Source: Mesostigma viride (lineage: Eukaryota > Streptophyta > Mesostigmatophyceae > Mesostigmatales > Mesostigmataceae). Taken from it: a DNA stretch of 36,205 nt. Position numbers and translations under genes: made by a program. The DNA lies in NCBI GenBank assembly GCA_009746045.1, contig RPFO01000770.1, positions 1 through 36,205 of the forward strand, in the 5' to 3' direction. Under the pieces are notes generated by a model that did no database searches, was not told the origin of the DNA, and saw nothing but the letters and a program-made list of their open reading frames with translations. This document shows positions 1 to 9,701 of the stretch, piece after piece (within the stretch, counting starts at the first letter, position 1; each line of letters starts with the position of its first letter).

Positions 1-170
1 CAGCAAATTTCGCACAAATTTCGCCGACGATTTCACCAATCTTCACCACGATTTCAGCAATTTCGCACAATTTCGCACGATTTCGCACGACGAATCACTC
101 TGCAGAGTGACGATCGTCGAAAAAGTCAAAAAAACGACCAAAAGTGTCACACTTTTCGGAACATTTGAAG
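1..170. repeat. Short degenerate direct repeats (TTTCGCAC type)
   Basis: The first 95 bases are a run of near copies of ATTTCGCAC/AATTTCGC, followed by a perfect 16-bp palindrome, TCACTCTGCAGAGTGA, at 95-110. That palindrome shares its CTCTGCAGAG core with the intronic palindromes at 3400 and 3518. No coding potential is evident. The block is cut by the window edge, so its full extent is unknown. Confidence 0.6.
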
Positions 171-704
171 TGGGCCCGGCCGTAAGCTGGTAAGCTTCTT
201 CAAGCTGCAGGCTTCGAGATAGGATGCATGAAAGTTGCCGCGTTGCATAAGCCGAGACATGTGACGTAAGCAGCGGAGACTGGTGGAGTAAAGGGAAGGA
301 TCGGTGGACACATGTGTGGAAGGTGGAGGGGCCGGGATATATTTATGGACATCATCTTTTTTTCATACAATAAGTAGAAAATATTTAGTATTAGAGATAG
401 CTAGTCTGTCCAGTTCATATTTCTTCTATCTAAACAATAATGATTGTAATAGAAATAGTACTAAATACTAATCAAAACTATATAAATACCAATAAATACT
501 TTCCATATTTCTGCTACATAATTAAACAATAATGATTAAAACAATTATGTTCAATATTCAATTTCATTTAGTAGAATCTTAAATAATTCCATGAATTAAT
601 TCACGTATTTTCCTGTCTTGGTGTGATCATCCAGGTACCTCGGCAACGACACGACACGCCTGAAAAATGAGCCGGGAAGGTGTGTTTCCAATGATGCAAA
701 TCTT
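171..704. other. Non-coding flank upstream of the transposase-like gene
   Basis: No ORF or RNA gene is recognisable. Positions 340-600 are markedly AT-rich, with TAAATAC/AATACTAAT-like runs, in contrast to the GC-rich exons to the right. The promoter and first exon of the plus-strand gene could lie here, but no convincing TATA-start-donor combination was found. Confidence 0.5.
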
Positions 705-890
705 GGTCGCGCTGCAGCGCGACCTCTTCTCAGTTCCATACGAAAAGGCCTTAAAACTTGTGTGTAACTTCGCAAGGGTCGCGCTGCAGAGCTACCAAAA
801 ATTTCATGAAGTTTGACTTTCTCTATATTTGCTTCGCAATGAGATTCTTTTGTATCTGCGAAGAAGGTGGGGTCATTTCGCGGAGTGACC
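705..890. repeat. Three 20-bp palindromes (CTGCAG hairpin family)
   Basis: A perfect 20-bp palindrome, GGTCGCGCTGCAGCGCGACC, lies at 705-724. Imperfect relatives lie at 777-796 and 871-890; the last pairs through G-T wobbles around a GC centre. All begin GGT and end ACC. Further members occur at 2501-2520, 3400-3419 and 3518-3537. Every copy lies outside the inferred exons of the plus-strand gene. Confidence 0.7.
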
Positions 891-935
891 CTGCTAATAT
901 GTTAATTGTCCGTGAATTTCTTTTTGTTTCTGCAG

Positions 936-2461
936 CACGGGAACGGGTGTTTCTTTCGCCAACCTCCTCCTCCTTGCGTGGCGGCTTTGCTAATCGACTC
1001 AATGCCCACAACTTGAGCATCGGGACACCGACGCCCCTTGCAGCGGATCTGAAAAACAGCTCGAAACGAAATTTCGGGAATGAGAACCGCAGCACCTCGC
1101 CCGCCGTCAGGAAGCCAGCGAAAAGGCCTGGCCAGTACGCCGAGAAGAAGTCTGTTGTGGGGACTCATCTTGCTGATGAGGCGTACAACGTAGTTCATCA
1201 CATGAGGAATGAATCTACCAAGCGGGCCTCTTTTGAGGAGATTGTTGATGGCTTCAATAAGAGGGCTGACGAGCTCAAGGCGGAGCATTTTGACATTCCG
1301 GTGGCCAAGCTTTTTGATGAGCAGCGGCTTGCACAACTGTCGAGGTCTTGGGTGGCTCGGCTGATCGCCCTTTTTGACGACCTGTCGAAATCCGACCATG
1401 ACAGAGACGTCAAGATCATTTTGGTGTCAACTCTTTTTTGTGGGGACGACATCGAGAAGGAGTTTTCGGCGGCAGAGTTGGAGAGAATGACGGGTGTCCC
1501 CGCGAAGACCATTCTCAAAGTTCGGGCGATCAGAAAGCAACAGAAGATGGAGTTCCTGACGCGTGCGCTGGCGCGAAAGAAGAGGAAGTTGCCCCAATTT
1601 GTAATCGAGTCGATCGCGCAGGCTTGGACTGATGAGGAGAACTCGCGCGCTTCGCCCCAAGAGAGGGATACCATAAAGACGCACGAACGAGTTGGCAATC
1701 GTGCGATTTTGGTTGGTGTCCAAGGGGCCTACTTCTACCTCACCTCGAAGGAGGACATATATCTCAAGTTTTTAGCGGAGCACACGTACTGGGACAAGAA
1801 AAGTCCGCAGTATGAGAAGGATGTCGGCATCCATGTCGGATATACGACTTTCTGCAAGTACGCCCCCAAAACCGTCAAGGGGAAGTGGAAGGAGAGAAAC
1901 GTGTGCGCCTGTGAGACGCATACGGTCATGCAGTCGAAGGTAGCGGCATGGACTAGGTACTGCAAGGCGAAGCACGGCAAGAACTGCAAGTGCGGCGACG
2001 AGTGTGAGGGATGTTCAAGGGCGAGATTGCCTGACGGCACGTGCGGGATGTTCGAAAGCCTGCACACGACCGAATGGGTGAAGCACTTCCATTGCCGTGT
2101 GGCGGAGGCGGATGGGGGTAGTGAGCTGGGGGGTGGGGCAAACTCGGCGAGAAACGAAGAGGAGGGAGGGGACAATAATGTGACGGAAGATGAATGGCAG
2201 GGGCAAGACCTTGACGATCTTGAAATAAATGAGAGGATCGTGGAGGATGAGGAAGGGGTGCCAAGGGTAGGGGACCCATCCATGGAGGAGGGGTCTGTCT
2301 TTCGCATTCTGAAGAGGGCATGTATGGAGAACTCGTGTCCCGAGTCCCGGTGTGGCATCAAAGACTGGGTGTTGTGTGACCGGGACAAGAATTCAACAGA
2401 ACTACTAAATTGGTTCAGATACGTGAAGAAGGAGGTAGTGGTTTCCCGACCGGCAGGGGAG
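936..2461 (+). CDS. Transposase-like gene, exon 1 (N-terminal Cys/His-rich part)
   Basis: The exon opens after a polypyrimidine tract ending TTTCTGCAG (AG at 934-935) and closes at GGGGAG|GTAAGC. The first two bases complete a split codon, so an earlier exon with the start codon is expected but not seen. The upstream part of the open frame (758-935) reads like intron. The product has a basic N-terminus, a charged helical middle, then a Cys/His-rich block (1890-2100) with CAC, CKCGDEC and CSRARLPDGTC spacings, and an acidic low-complexity linker (2105-2290). I recall this layout, with Cys block, DDE-like core and C-terminal Cys cluster, from uncharacterised transposon-derived eukaryotic proteins. 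The link is a memory-based inference; no database was searched. Confidence 0.6.
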
Positions 2462-2593
2462 GTAAGCGTGTTTGGATTTTGTGACGCAATTATTTCGCAG
2501 CGTCATTCTGCAGCGCGATGTTAATTAAAAGGCTTTTCTGATACTTTATGAATATGTTACTTGCAAATTTACTTCATCCCTTGGTTAAAACAG
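2462..2593 (+). other. Intron 1 of the transposase-like gene
   Basis: 132 bp. Donor GTAAGC at 2462, acceptor GGTTAAAACAG at 2593. Phase 0 on both sides agrees with the open frames of the neighbouring exons. It carries a degraded member of the CTGCAG palindrome family at 2501-2520. Confidence 0.6.
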
Positions 2594-3366
2594 GACGCGA
2601 CCGATCGGCGGGTCCCGGAGAAGGTCAAGCGGCCCGTACAGGAAACGATGAGGTCAACGCCCGCGCAGCTGAGGCTGGCGATTATCGAGAGTTGGGAGGA
2701 CTTTACCAACCACTGCTTTACGTCATGGTGGCAGTCGGAACGATCAAGGACCGGGAGAGGAACATGACTGAGGGGGATGTGCTCGTGCATGGAGATTGGG
2801 CCGAGAATTACGAGAACAACAACTACGTCCAACTGCAGTCGCAGTACTTTCACAAGACGAGCTTTGTCCTCATGCCCATGATCGTGCGATATTTGCACAA
2901 TGGTGCGATGGCAAAGCGAACGTTCTTTTTTCTCGGGGAAGCCAAGATGAAGCGGGGAGAGCGGGCGCTCGTCTACGCGCTGAGGACAATCATGGAAACC
3001 CTGCGCGGACTTGGTGTGGGGGTGAAGAGGATGTTCATGTGCTCTGACAACTGCTCATCCCAGTTCAAGTCCAAGTACGTGGTTAACGCCGTCTTCCGCC
3101 TCCTCATGCAGGATCCCGACTTGGAATCCTTCGAGTACCACTACTTGGGTGAGCAGCACGGGAAGGGGGAGGTGGATGGTCAGGGAGCGAAGTTCAAGTG
3201 CATTGTGAGGAACATGCAATGCATTCCTGAGAACCAGGGCATCGTTACAGGGCGCCAGATCGTCAAGTACATGCGGGACAGCTGGGAAGGAGGCAAAACC
3301 ACGAGCAGGGAGTCGGCCCGCGCTCGGGCAGAGGGCGTCCACCGTCATTTCTTTCATTTTCCTGAG
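2594..3366 (+). CDS. Transposase-like gene, exon 2 (putative DDE catalytic core)
   Basis: The first 50 codons read in one frame (from DATDRR), the remainder in another. The break lies near 2735-2745 and is equivalent to one missing base; restoring one base makes the exon 258 codons and phase 0, matching both splice sites. Visible motifs are HGDWAENY (about 2790-2815), CSDNCSSQFKS (about 3040-3070) and EQHGKGEVDGQGA (about 3150-3190). These are spaced like the D, D and E/D blocks of an RNase-H-fold transposase, so cut-and-paste or domesticated transposase activity is plausible. The exact superfamily is not assigned. Catalytic roles are inferred from motif position only. Confidence 0.6.
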
Positions 3367-3603
3367 GTGCGAAACTCAATTTTTCTTGAACTTGATTGAG
3401 GTATCTCTGCAGAGTGACCTTTTGCCCATTTGCATTTTATTATTTGATAATGCTAAAAGAACTGGTATGAATTAGCGTCTTATATAGTGAAAAATGCATG
3501 CAAAGCACTTTCAAAGGGGTATCTCTGCAGAGTGACCCTTCATGTGTACTTGATCTATTGACACATACCAACTTTCCGTTTCTGACATTCTCCCTCATTG
3601 CAG
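3367..3603 (+). other. Intron 2 with two identical 20-bp palindromes
   Basis: 237 bp between CCTGAG|GTGCGA and CCCTCATTGCAG|GAC, both phase 0. Two exact copies of GGTATCTCTGCAGAGTGACC lie at 3400-3419 and 3518-3537, 118 bp apart. Flanking bases extend the pairing differently in each copy (A...T versus G...C). Confidence 0.65.
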
Positions 3604-4224
3604 GACCTCGACTCCGGCGCCGTACATATGATACCGACGCGTGTCGAGGCCATCAAGCAAGCGCACTGGTGGCGCCTGGACAAGTCTGACCCGGGGCTCC
3701 TGATGATGAGGCGTTTTTCGTGCTACTGCCCAGCCTGCCTAGCTAACAGGTGGGAGGAGTGCCGGACCGAGTGGACACATATCGAGGAATTTAACGATGA
3801 GGGCCAAACGATGAAAACTTTCCGCCTGATGCCGCCAACGCAGCCCATCCCTCCGGTTCGCCAGCTGACGCGGGCGGAACTGCTGAAGGATCAAAGGGAT
3901 GCCATTGGCAGGCAGATGCGCATGTATGATTACATCGCAGTTCCGTCAGACAGAGAGGACGTGAACCACAATTCCGCCCACCCTTTTTGGGTGATGCAGG
4001 TGGTGAGGGAGGCCTCAGTGCTGGAGAAGGAGGAGGTTAGGTGGGTTGAGGGACAAAACAGACGGCAGAAGGAGATTTTCTTGCCCGGCCACGCCGTTCT
4101 GGCGGTTAGGCTGTGGAAGCGAGATATGCATGACCCCCTGCATTTTACTCTGGATTTGGCTGATTGGCCGGAGTCCCGCCCAGCCGACCTGGTCGATTGC
4201 TATCTGTGCATCTCCGCTGCTTAG
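3604..4224 (+). CDS. Transposase-like gene, exon 3 (C-terminal Cys cluster)
   Basis: 207 codons including TAG, entered in phase 0 from exon 2. The segment FSCYCPACLANRWEEC (about 3715-3765) is a compact cysteine cluster downstream of the DDE-like core, possibly a zinc-binding tail. The remainder is a hydrophilic region with PPTQPIPPV and a C-terminal WVEGQNRRQKE...LYLCISAA stretch. The frame is uninterrupted. The gene converges with the minus-strand gene ending at 4784. Confidence 0.6.
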   Translation, partial: DLDSGAVHMIPTRVEAIKQAHWWRLDKSDPGLLMMRRFSCYCPACLANRWEECRTEWTHIEEFNDEGQTMKTFRLMPPTQPIPPVRQLTRAELLKDQRDAIGRQMRMYDYIAVPSDREDVNHNSAHPFWVMQVVREASVLEKEEVRWVEGQNRRQKEIFLPGHAVLAVRLWKRDMHDPLHFTLDLADWPESRPADLVDCYLCISAA

Positions 4225-4330
4225 CGTCCCCAACATCTACTGCTCCAACCTAGGGCCATTGCTGGTACTTTTGACGTCATGAAAGCAGCGTTTTGGACTA
4301 GTGGAATATGATGTTACAGCATAAAAAGTC

Positions 4331-4541
4331 CATTTTATCATGAATGAACATGGCCAACAACCCCAAGTGCCCCTAAATTTCTCAATATTTGTAGAGAAAT
4401 GCTACTTCTCATAATTAAAACCTGCACAAATGCACAATTTGGGGCATGCATGTGAAAGTTTGAAGTATGTACAAATTCACAATGAGGTTTTACATTTTTC
4501 AATTATTAATGGTATCTCATTCTTCAATCAATCAATTTGCA
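4331..4541 (+). mobile_element. Decayed fragment of the foldback element's inner arm
   Basis: This stretch aligns by eye with 22530-22715 (and its mirror at 33600-33790). Shared landmarks are CATGAATGAA, AAGTGCCCCTAAATT, CTCAATATT, GGGCATGCATGTGAAAGT and ATGGTATCTCATT, in the same order and spacing. It is clearly diverged, with substitutions and small indels, and lacks the flanking minisatellite and 70-bp array. It is best read as a relic or solo copy of the same family between two convergent genes. The rest of 4225-4783 shows nothing I recognise. Confidence 0.65.
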
Positions 4542-4783
4542 ATCGTCCAAACAATTTATTCATTTCATACATGTCCGAATATGTTGAAAGAACACATGCA
4601 AGTGCTCAATCAGCGTGGACCCCCTTGGACGCGCCCCACCATATATACATTGGACACGTCACCCCAACTACTAAACTGCCCAAAGTCACGGTCACTGAAC
4701 CAACTACTATGTACATCTGCATTTCTCCACGTTGCGGTGGGCAATTACGTGCAAAACGCGATTTCGTGCAAAGTCCTCGCCCA

Positions 4784-5478
4784 TCATCGCTTGCCAGGTC
4801 GATATGAAGGAATGTTGTCCCAGCTGGCGCCTTCCTTCAGGAGAGTAACATGTTCTCTAGCGAACTTCAGAGGAAAACGAAACTTTTCCTCGCACTCATT
4901 ACTCCAACCGAGGTCGTGCCCTTCATCAAACCATCTGATCACCACCTTCTCCCTCTCTTTGCCCAGGAGGGTGCCAAAGAGCAGAAAATCTTCCTTCTTG
5001 GGGTACTTGTGCTGCCAGTTTATGCACACGTCGTCTACCCATTTCGAACTCCAACCTCCGCGACTCAGTTTCGCGCCATCCATAAAGCGCATCCGGACGT
5101 CCGGCCGAACGTCCCTGATTCGGTTTTCGGCCGTCGCATCTCTGCCCTGACCACCACCCTTCTGCGGCTGTGCAGGTTCGTCGGCACCCTCCGTCTCCTG
5201 CCCCGCCCCTCGCCTGCCCCCTCCCCGACGTTTTGCCTTCTGCCCCTGCGCAGCCGCCGCCTCTGCCATCAACTCTTCGTACGTTTTTTCTGGCTGACCG
5301 CACGGTAAGGCTGGTGCGTGGGTTGGTGCGTTGGGTGGGAGCTCGTCCCCTCCCGCCCCCGGTTGTGCAACTGGTTCGCCGACCGCGGCCTGGCCAACAA
5401 CACGGCCGGCCTCTCCGGACACAGTCCCAGACGCGGATCCACGGGGAAACCGAACTGGAGTTTCTTCTTCGCCTTTCC
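4784..5478 (-). CDS. Unknown eight-exon gene, exon 8 (C-terminus)
   Basis: The exon enters after CTTACGTGCAG (acceptor at 5479-5481) with a split codon that joins exon 7 in phase 1, and ends with TGA at 4784. About 230 residues. A Gly/Ala/Pro-rich start leads to KTYEELMAEAAAAQGQ and a basic KAKRRGGGRRG patch. A better-ordered C-terminal domain follows, with WVDDVCINWQHKYPKKEDF, EKVVIRWFDEGHDLGW and FPLKFAREHV. I do not recognise the family. The ordered tail could be a small DNA- or protein-binding domain, but nothing in the sequence proves it. Confidence 0.6.
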
Positions 5479-5619
5479 CTGCACGTAAGCAGATGCCAAT
5501 TAACATGCATACGGAAGGGTCGTGTGAGAAATCAATGAAGCCATGGACTGATGCAAAAAAACTTATGTAGAAATATATTAAGGTACTTATTAAACTCGTT
5601 TATTGAAAATGAAATTTAC

Positions 5620-6060
5620 CGGCCGAATGTACCGTTGGAGCGTGGAAGGGCATCCTTGGTCGATCGAAGATATCCGTCAATGCGGTCAACGGTGCGGTCG
5701 ATGTCCCTGGCGGCACCTCAACATCGACCACCTCAGTCGGGCGCATCAATCCGGCAAACGCCGGCCCTCCACCTGAGACTGTCGGCGGACCCTCCACGTT
5801 ACGAGCCTCCAATACCCTCTTCTGCAGTGGGGTGCTCGCAACAAAATCCGTGTCAGCCGACGGGTCCGGATCGTCATCCTCATTCAGCAGTATCGTGTCC
5901 GGGCATTGCTCCATCCCCGTCGAGCGGGGGGCAAAGTCATCACAACCGTCCTTCCTGACGACGGTACGGGATCGTCACCCAGACCCAAAGAAACCGAGGC
6001 GAGGGCGGGGGTCCCCTCAACCGGGGGTCCCCATGAATCCTGACGAGGCCTCATTCCCAT
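5620..6060 (-). CDS. Unknown eight-exon gene, exon 7
   Basis: Bounded by GTCCGACAG|ATGGGAATGAGG and CGGCCG|GTAAAT. The 3' two-thirds read openly (PDTILLNEDDDPD ... TDIFDRPRMPF) and splice in phase into exon 8. In the 5' third the protein-like frame changes, most likely around the G/C runs near 6025-6040 and 5925-5930. The exon therefore carries one or two further frame breaks like those in exons 4-6. Composition is acidic and proline-rich, suggesting a disordered linker. Intron 7 (5479-5619) contains no palindrome copy. Confidence 0.5.
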
Positions 6061-6091
6061 CTGTCGGACACGACCGCCTCCCGTAAATCGG

Positions 6092-6323
6092 GAACGCCCG
6101 CCGGCGCTACCAGTAACAGGCCGCGAGCCTGCTTCCTGCTGGCGATCCCCATCCTCATCACAGATACGCCCGCCGGCGTTACCAGTAACAGGCTGCGAGC
6201 CTCCTTCCTGCTGGCGATCCCCCTCCTCATCACAGATACGCCCGCCGGCGTTTCCAGTAACAGGCCGCGAGCCTCCTTCCTGCTGGCGATCCCCCTCATC
6301 ACAGATACGCCCGCCGGCGTTTC
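6092..6323 (-). repeat. Intronic 69-72-bp tandem repeat with GAAACGCC palindrome
   Basis: About three and a half units with period 69-72 bp fill the intron between exons 6 and 7. Each carries a hairpin of the form GAAACGCCGGCGGGCGTATC on the minus strand (copies at 6092-6110, 6163-6182, 6235-6254 and 6304-6323). The stem is ACGCC/GGCGT with loop GGCG. They lie opposite in orientation to the copies right of 8300. The frame through them is open (TPAGVSVM repeats), but they lie between a good donor (6368) and acceptor (6061), so they are treated as intronic. Confidence 0.7.
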
Positions 6324-6368
6324 CAACGACAGGCCTCGAGTCTCCTTCACCAGCACGCTGGCGCTTAC

Positions 6369-8247
6369 CTCCCCCCTTTTGTCTTCATCCCCCCCATTGT
6401 CTCCTCACGCGAGCCTCCATCACCCCGACTGCGCTTTTTCCCTCCCCTTCCATCTCCTCCCCCGTCCCTCTCCCCCCTCCCCCTCCTCCCTTCTCCCCAT
6501 CCCCATCCCCTTTCTCCCCCTCCGCCTCCCCCCACCCACCCCGGGCGGGTGCCCCTCAGCAATATCCTCCTCCTCGTCCTCCTCGTCCTCCTCGTCCTCC
6601 TCGTCCTCCTCGTCCTCCTCGTCCTCCTCGTCCTCCTCGTCTCTCTCTCGTCCTCCTCGTCCTCATCCTCATCCTCATCCGCCTCCCCCTTGTCCTCCTT
6701 CCCCTCTTCCCCCTTCTCCGAATCATCATCCTCATCAGACGAAGAATCGTCGTCGGCAAAGTAGGCGAGGTCTGTCCACCCAGTTTTACGAAGCCGATAT
6801 TTGATAAGGCGGACCAGGCGCTTCCACCGGCGGATATGGGCGGTCTCCCCGAACACCAGCAGAACTCTGCAGGGTCCCCTAAAAAGGGCGTTGGTCATGT
6901 TGTCAACCACATCCCACACGACCGGGCTGAAATGCGAGGAGGGTTTGGGCATGTGGCTGTCCTCCGGAATGCAGTCTGGGTCCCACTTGCGCAGGTTCCT
7001 CCACTTCTCGTTCCTGTCAGCTGCCAGGTCCAGCACAGCAAACGCCTGGTCCTTCAGCGACCGAGGAATTTTGTCAGACCCCGTGTACAACTCGTCCACC
7101 ACCTTCGTCACCACCAGATCCTTTCTTTTTTCGTCTTCCTTCCATATCATTGTCCTGTATGCGATCCAGTCGGATCCCATCCTCACCCCCTTCCAATCGC
7201 TGTAGCCTTCCAACCTGTCCCGCCACCCCTTCTTGGCCTTGGTAGTCCCCTCCTCCGCCGCCTCCTCGACCTCCTTCTCGACCTCCGCCGCCGCCTCCTG
7301 TGGCACACCCAGCAGATGTTTGGTCTTCACCCCCAAATCGTCATACAAATGACGGGGGTGGGAAGCGAGCAGCCCTCTCGGGAACTTCCAGTCCTTCTGG
7401 TCGACCACTTTCCTTTTAGCCGGCGGAAGGTCCCTCAGCGTGAGAATGATCGCCCTCGTGGCCGTGACGACCACCCGCCAAAAGTCTCTGGTCAGGCGGC
7501 AGTCGGCGATGAACTTGTCGAGGTCCGTGGCGACGGTGCCCTTCAGCTTCACGCCAAACACGTGCTCCCTCACCAATACGGGGTCGAAAGTCCCGTTTAG
7601 TTGTCTGACGGAGCCAATCAGGTCGGGGTTCTCCAGGAACTTGATGTGGGCGAATTGCTTCGCCCCTCTATCAAATTCTTGGCGACTTCCATTATTTTTA
7701 TCAGGTTGCTGGGAGGGGCCTCACAGGACATGATCGGCGCTTGGATCAGGCTGTCGAAGTACTGGAAACTCGCAAGTTCCCGATGCGCGGTGAAAATGGA
7801 CAGTTCGTGCGCCTTGTCTTTAGGGCGCGTGTCAAGGAAGTCTTGCCGAGCCGCGATATCCTGTGCGATCGCCGGCTTGCCGTCGACAGCGGGCTTCAAA
7901 GGGTCCTCACACCAGAACAGCCAGCGCTGCATGAAGTTCTTCTGGTCCGGCCCCCACTTGTCCGTCTCTTCAGCCCCTCCTGCCTTGTCGCCTGCGCCGT
8001 CCCCTTCGGCCTTGGCTTGCTCTCCTTTCTGCCAAAAGGGCTTCACAATCGCCCAGATCTTGCCGTACAGAGGAGTTGGGAGAGACACGCCCTTCCCTCT
8101 CTTGACGGGTCCATATGCCTGGTAGGCCCGGTGCACATCCCCCAGCGCTGAGCCCCACGTTGCCTTGGCTTGGGCTGTGTCCTCGGCGTTCATGGCGTTC
8201 CCGAGCTGCCTGACAACTTCGATCATCTTGCCGACTTGTTCGGTAAC
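6369..8247 (-). CDS. Unknown eight-exon gene, exon 6 (largest exon)
   Basis: Acceptor GGGGATGCAG|GTTACC, donor GGGGGAG|GTAAGC. The first 195 codons (VTEQVGKMIEVV ... RWLFWCEDPLKP ... IMEVAKNLIEG) run to 7663-7666, where a G4 run (minus strand) breaks the frame; one extra G restores it. The next part (FAHIKFLENPDLIGSV ... DDLGVKTKHLLGV ... VVDELYTGSDKIPRSL ... HIRRWKRLVRLIKYRL) looks like folded alpha-helical protein. It ends in an acidic SSSDEDDDSEKGEEG run, a GAGGAGGAC microsatellite, and a Gly/Arg-rich tail. The tail's frame is uncertain because the repeat reads EED, RRT or GGR. No known domain is recognised. Confidence 0.6.
6567..6660 (-). repeat. GAGGAGGAC (9-bp) coding microsatellite
   Basis: Nearly pure tandem 9-mers inside exon 6, about ten units. 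A (GA)n-like slip at its 5' side (GACGAGAGAGACGAG) switches the upstream acidic frame into the (Arg-Arg-Thr)n frame. With a two-base change the same tract would read (Glu-Glu-Asp)n and continue the acidic domain. The encoded tail therefore cannot be decided from this sequence. Confidence 0.75.
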
Positions 8248-8338
8248 CTGCATCCCCGTAGGGCAACAACGCGCAGAGACACATCGACAGTCCTCCCAAA
8301 TAAGCACAACTCAACTGAGAACAAGAATACGACTGACA

Positions 8339-8494
8339 GAAACGCCGGCGGTCGCATCTTGACCAAAATATGGCATGCTAAGGTGGAACATGAAAACCCC
8401 TTATAGAAACGCCGGCGGTCGCATCTTGACCGAACTAATGGCATACTGAAATTAACACAAGAAAACCACTTATAGAAACGCCGGCGGTCGCAAC
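8339..8494 (-). repeat. Intronic 67-69-bp tandem repeat with GAAACGCC palindrome
   Basis: Three units in the intron between exons 5 and 6 (8248-8503). Each begins GAAACGCCGGCGGTCGCA on the plus strand (8339, 8406, 8475). The following 48 bases are also similar (TCTTGACC...ATGGCAT...AAAACC...CTTATA). The last unit sits 9 bp inside the donor of exon 5. Confidence 0.75.
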
Positions 8495-8503
8495 CTGGCT
8501 TAC

Positions 8504-9688
8504 CTTCTGTTCACGGATCTGCCACCAGGTCGGCAGGATGGTCTCACCCTTGAGCATCTGCACGTCCACCCCCCGAAATTCGTCCAATCAGTTGCCCACT
8601 CCTCCAGCTTCGCCGCGGCCACGGTCTTCGTGACCTCCTGCTCCTTCCCTCCCCGCGCAACGACCCTGAGCTTTTCCGCCTTCATGAAACCATTCAGCAT
8701 TGCCTGGTACCACACAGATCTTTGGTCCACCGTCATATTGTCGGTGACCAGTTCGAATTTCACCGATTTGATGAGTGTGGTAAAGTGGTTCCCGTCCAGC
8801 ACGAGAAAGCCGCAAATGGCTGGCGGCAACGGTGGCTTCTTCTCGAGTGGAGCCATCTCCCAGGCGGACTTGCACAAACTGTCCAAAAGCGCGGCCTTTC
8901 TCACGTCCACGGGCTTAAGATCGTCCAGAATATCGGCCGGTCCTGTCAGAACCGCGGTGGAAGCAGCTTCGGCCATTCCCTTGGCCGAGCTCGTTCGCAG
9001 GTAGATATCAATCTCTTTGTCAGTCATTGCGCGAGCGTAGCCAGCCTTCATTGTCCGTGCCCCCCCATCTCCCCGAAGAGTTGCGCGAGCTGACGCTGGG
9101 TGCCTTCCTTTTTCATCCAGTCATGAAAAGTGTTGGGGCACCGGTCAGCCAAAAACTGGAACGAGTACCGCCACACAGGAATCACCAGCTTGTCGTGGCC
9201 GTAGTCGGACTCCGAGTTTGCAAAAATGGTGGCGTTCTGCTCGGCTCTAGACAGATGCAAGTCTCGTGCGAGGAGCTTCTGAGGCCCCACGAACAGGTTC
9301 CTTGTCCACACCCGATTTCGATGCACCAAGGCTTTGGACATCTCATCGAGGTCCCGAGGCTGAACGGCAAGCTGCTTCCGCAACCGTTTGCCCTTCGCGA
9401 TCTCATCGTTCACATCCAGGATGTCATCATCATCCTGCGACACCGGGGACTTCTCCCATTTCTCAAGCAGAGACACGGGAGCATCCGCAACCTCCACCTC
9501 CTTTCCTTTCCCCTTTCCCTTCAGCGCCTTCCCCTTGTAGGTCGCAAGTGCTTCGGAGAGTCCCTTCTGGTGTTCGTCGACGGCAGCAGTCCACGTACTA
9601 TCTATTTCATGTTCTCGCGGCGCGCGTGCTGGTCGAGGCTGATTGAGTACAGGATGGCCGCGTGGGTCGCCCTCTCGGCCTGCACGTA
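8504..9688 (-). CDS. Unknown eight-exon gene, exon 5
   Basis: Acceptor TCGCATCAACGCAG|TACGTG, donor GAACAGAAG|GTAAGCC. 1,185 bp, both ends phase 0. The frame breaks three times, each equivalent to one lost base: at an A3 run near 9608, the C7 run 9060-9066, and the C6 run near 8572-8577 (plus-strand bases). The three shifts cancel, consistent with one continuous 396-codon exon. Segments read HAAILYSISLDQHARREN, STWTAAVDEHQKGLSEALA, a Lys-rich KGKALKGKGKGKEVEV, LVIPVWRYSFQFLADRCP, DNMTVDQRSVWYQAMLNGF and VQMLKGETILPTWWQIREQ. Mostly helical, with no family recognised. Confidence 0.6.
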
Positions 9689-9701
9689 CTGCGTTGATGC
9701 G

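Noticed and set aside
902-2388. Minus-strand ORFs opposite the transposase-like exon 1
   Set aside because: Shadow frames: Ser/Pro/His-rich with no motifs, while the plus frame has ordered Cys/His motifs and splice sites.
6092-6323. Hammerhead ribozyme, because GAAAC is followed by a stable hairpin and then CTGTGATGAG
   Set aside because: The required CUGAUGA core is not intact (CTGTGATGAG) and not placed correctly relative to a stem II; many copies end in GCAAC rather than a usable cleavage triplet.
6051-6356. Repeat protein (ETPAGVSVMRGIASRKEARGLLL-like units)
   Set aside because: The segment lies between a good donor (6368) and acceptor (6061), and its core is the same hairpin found in other introns, so the open frame is probably incidental.
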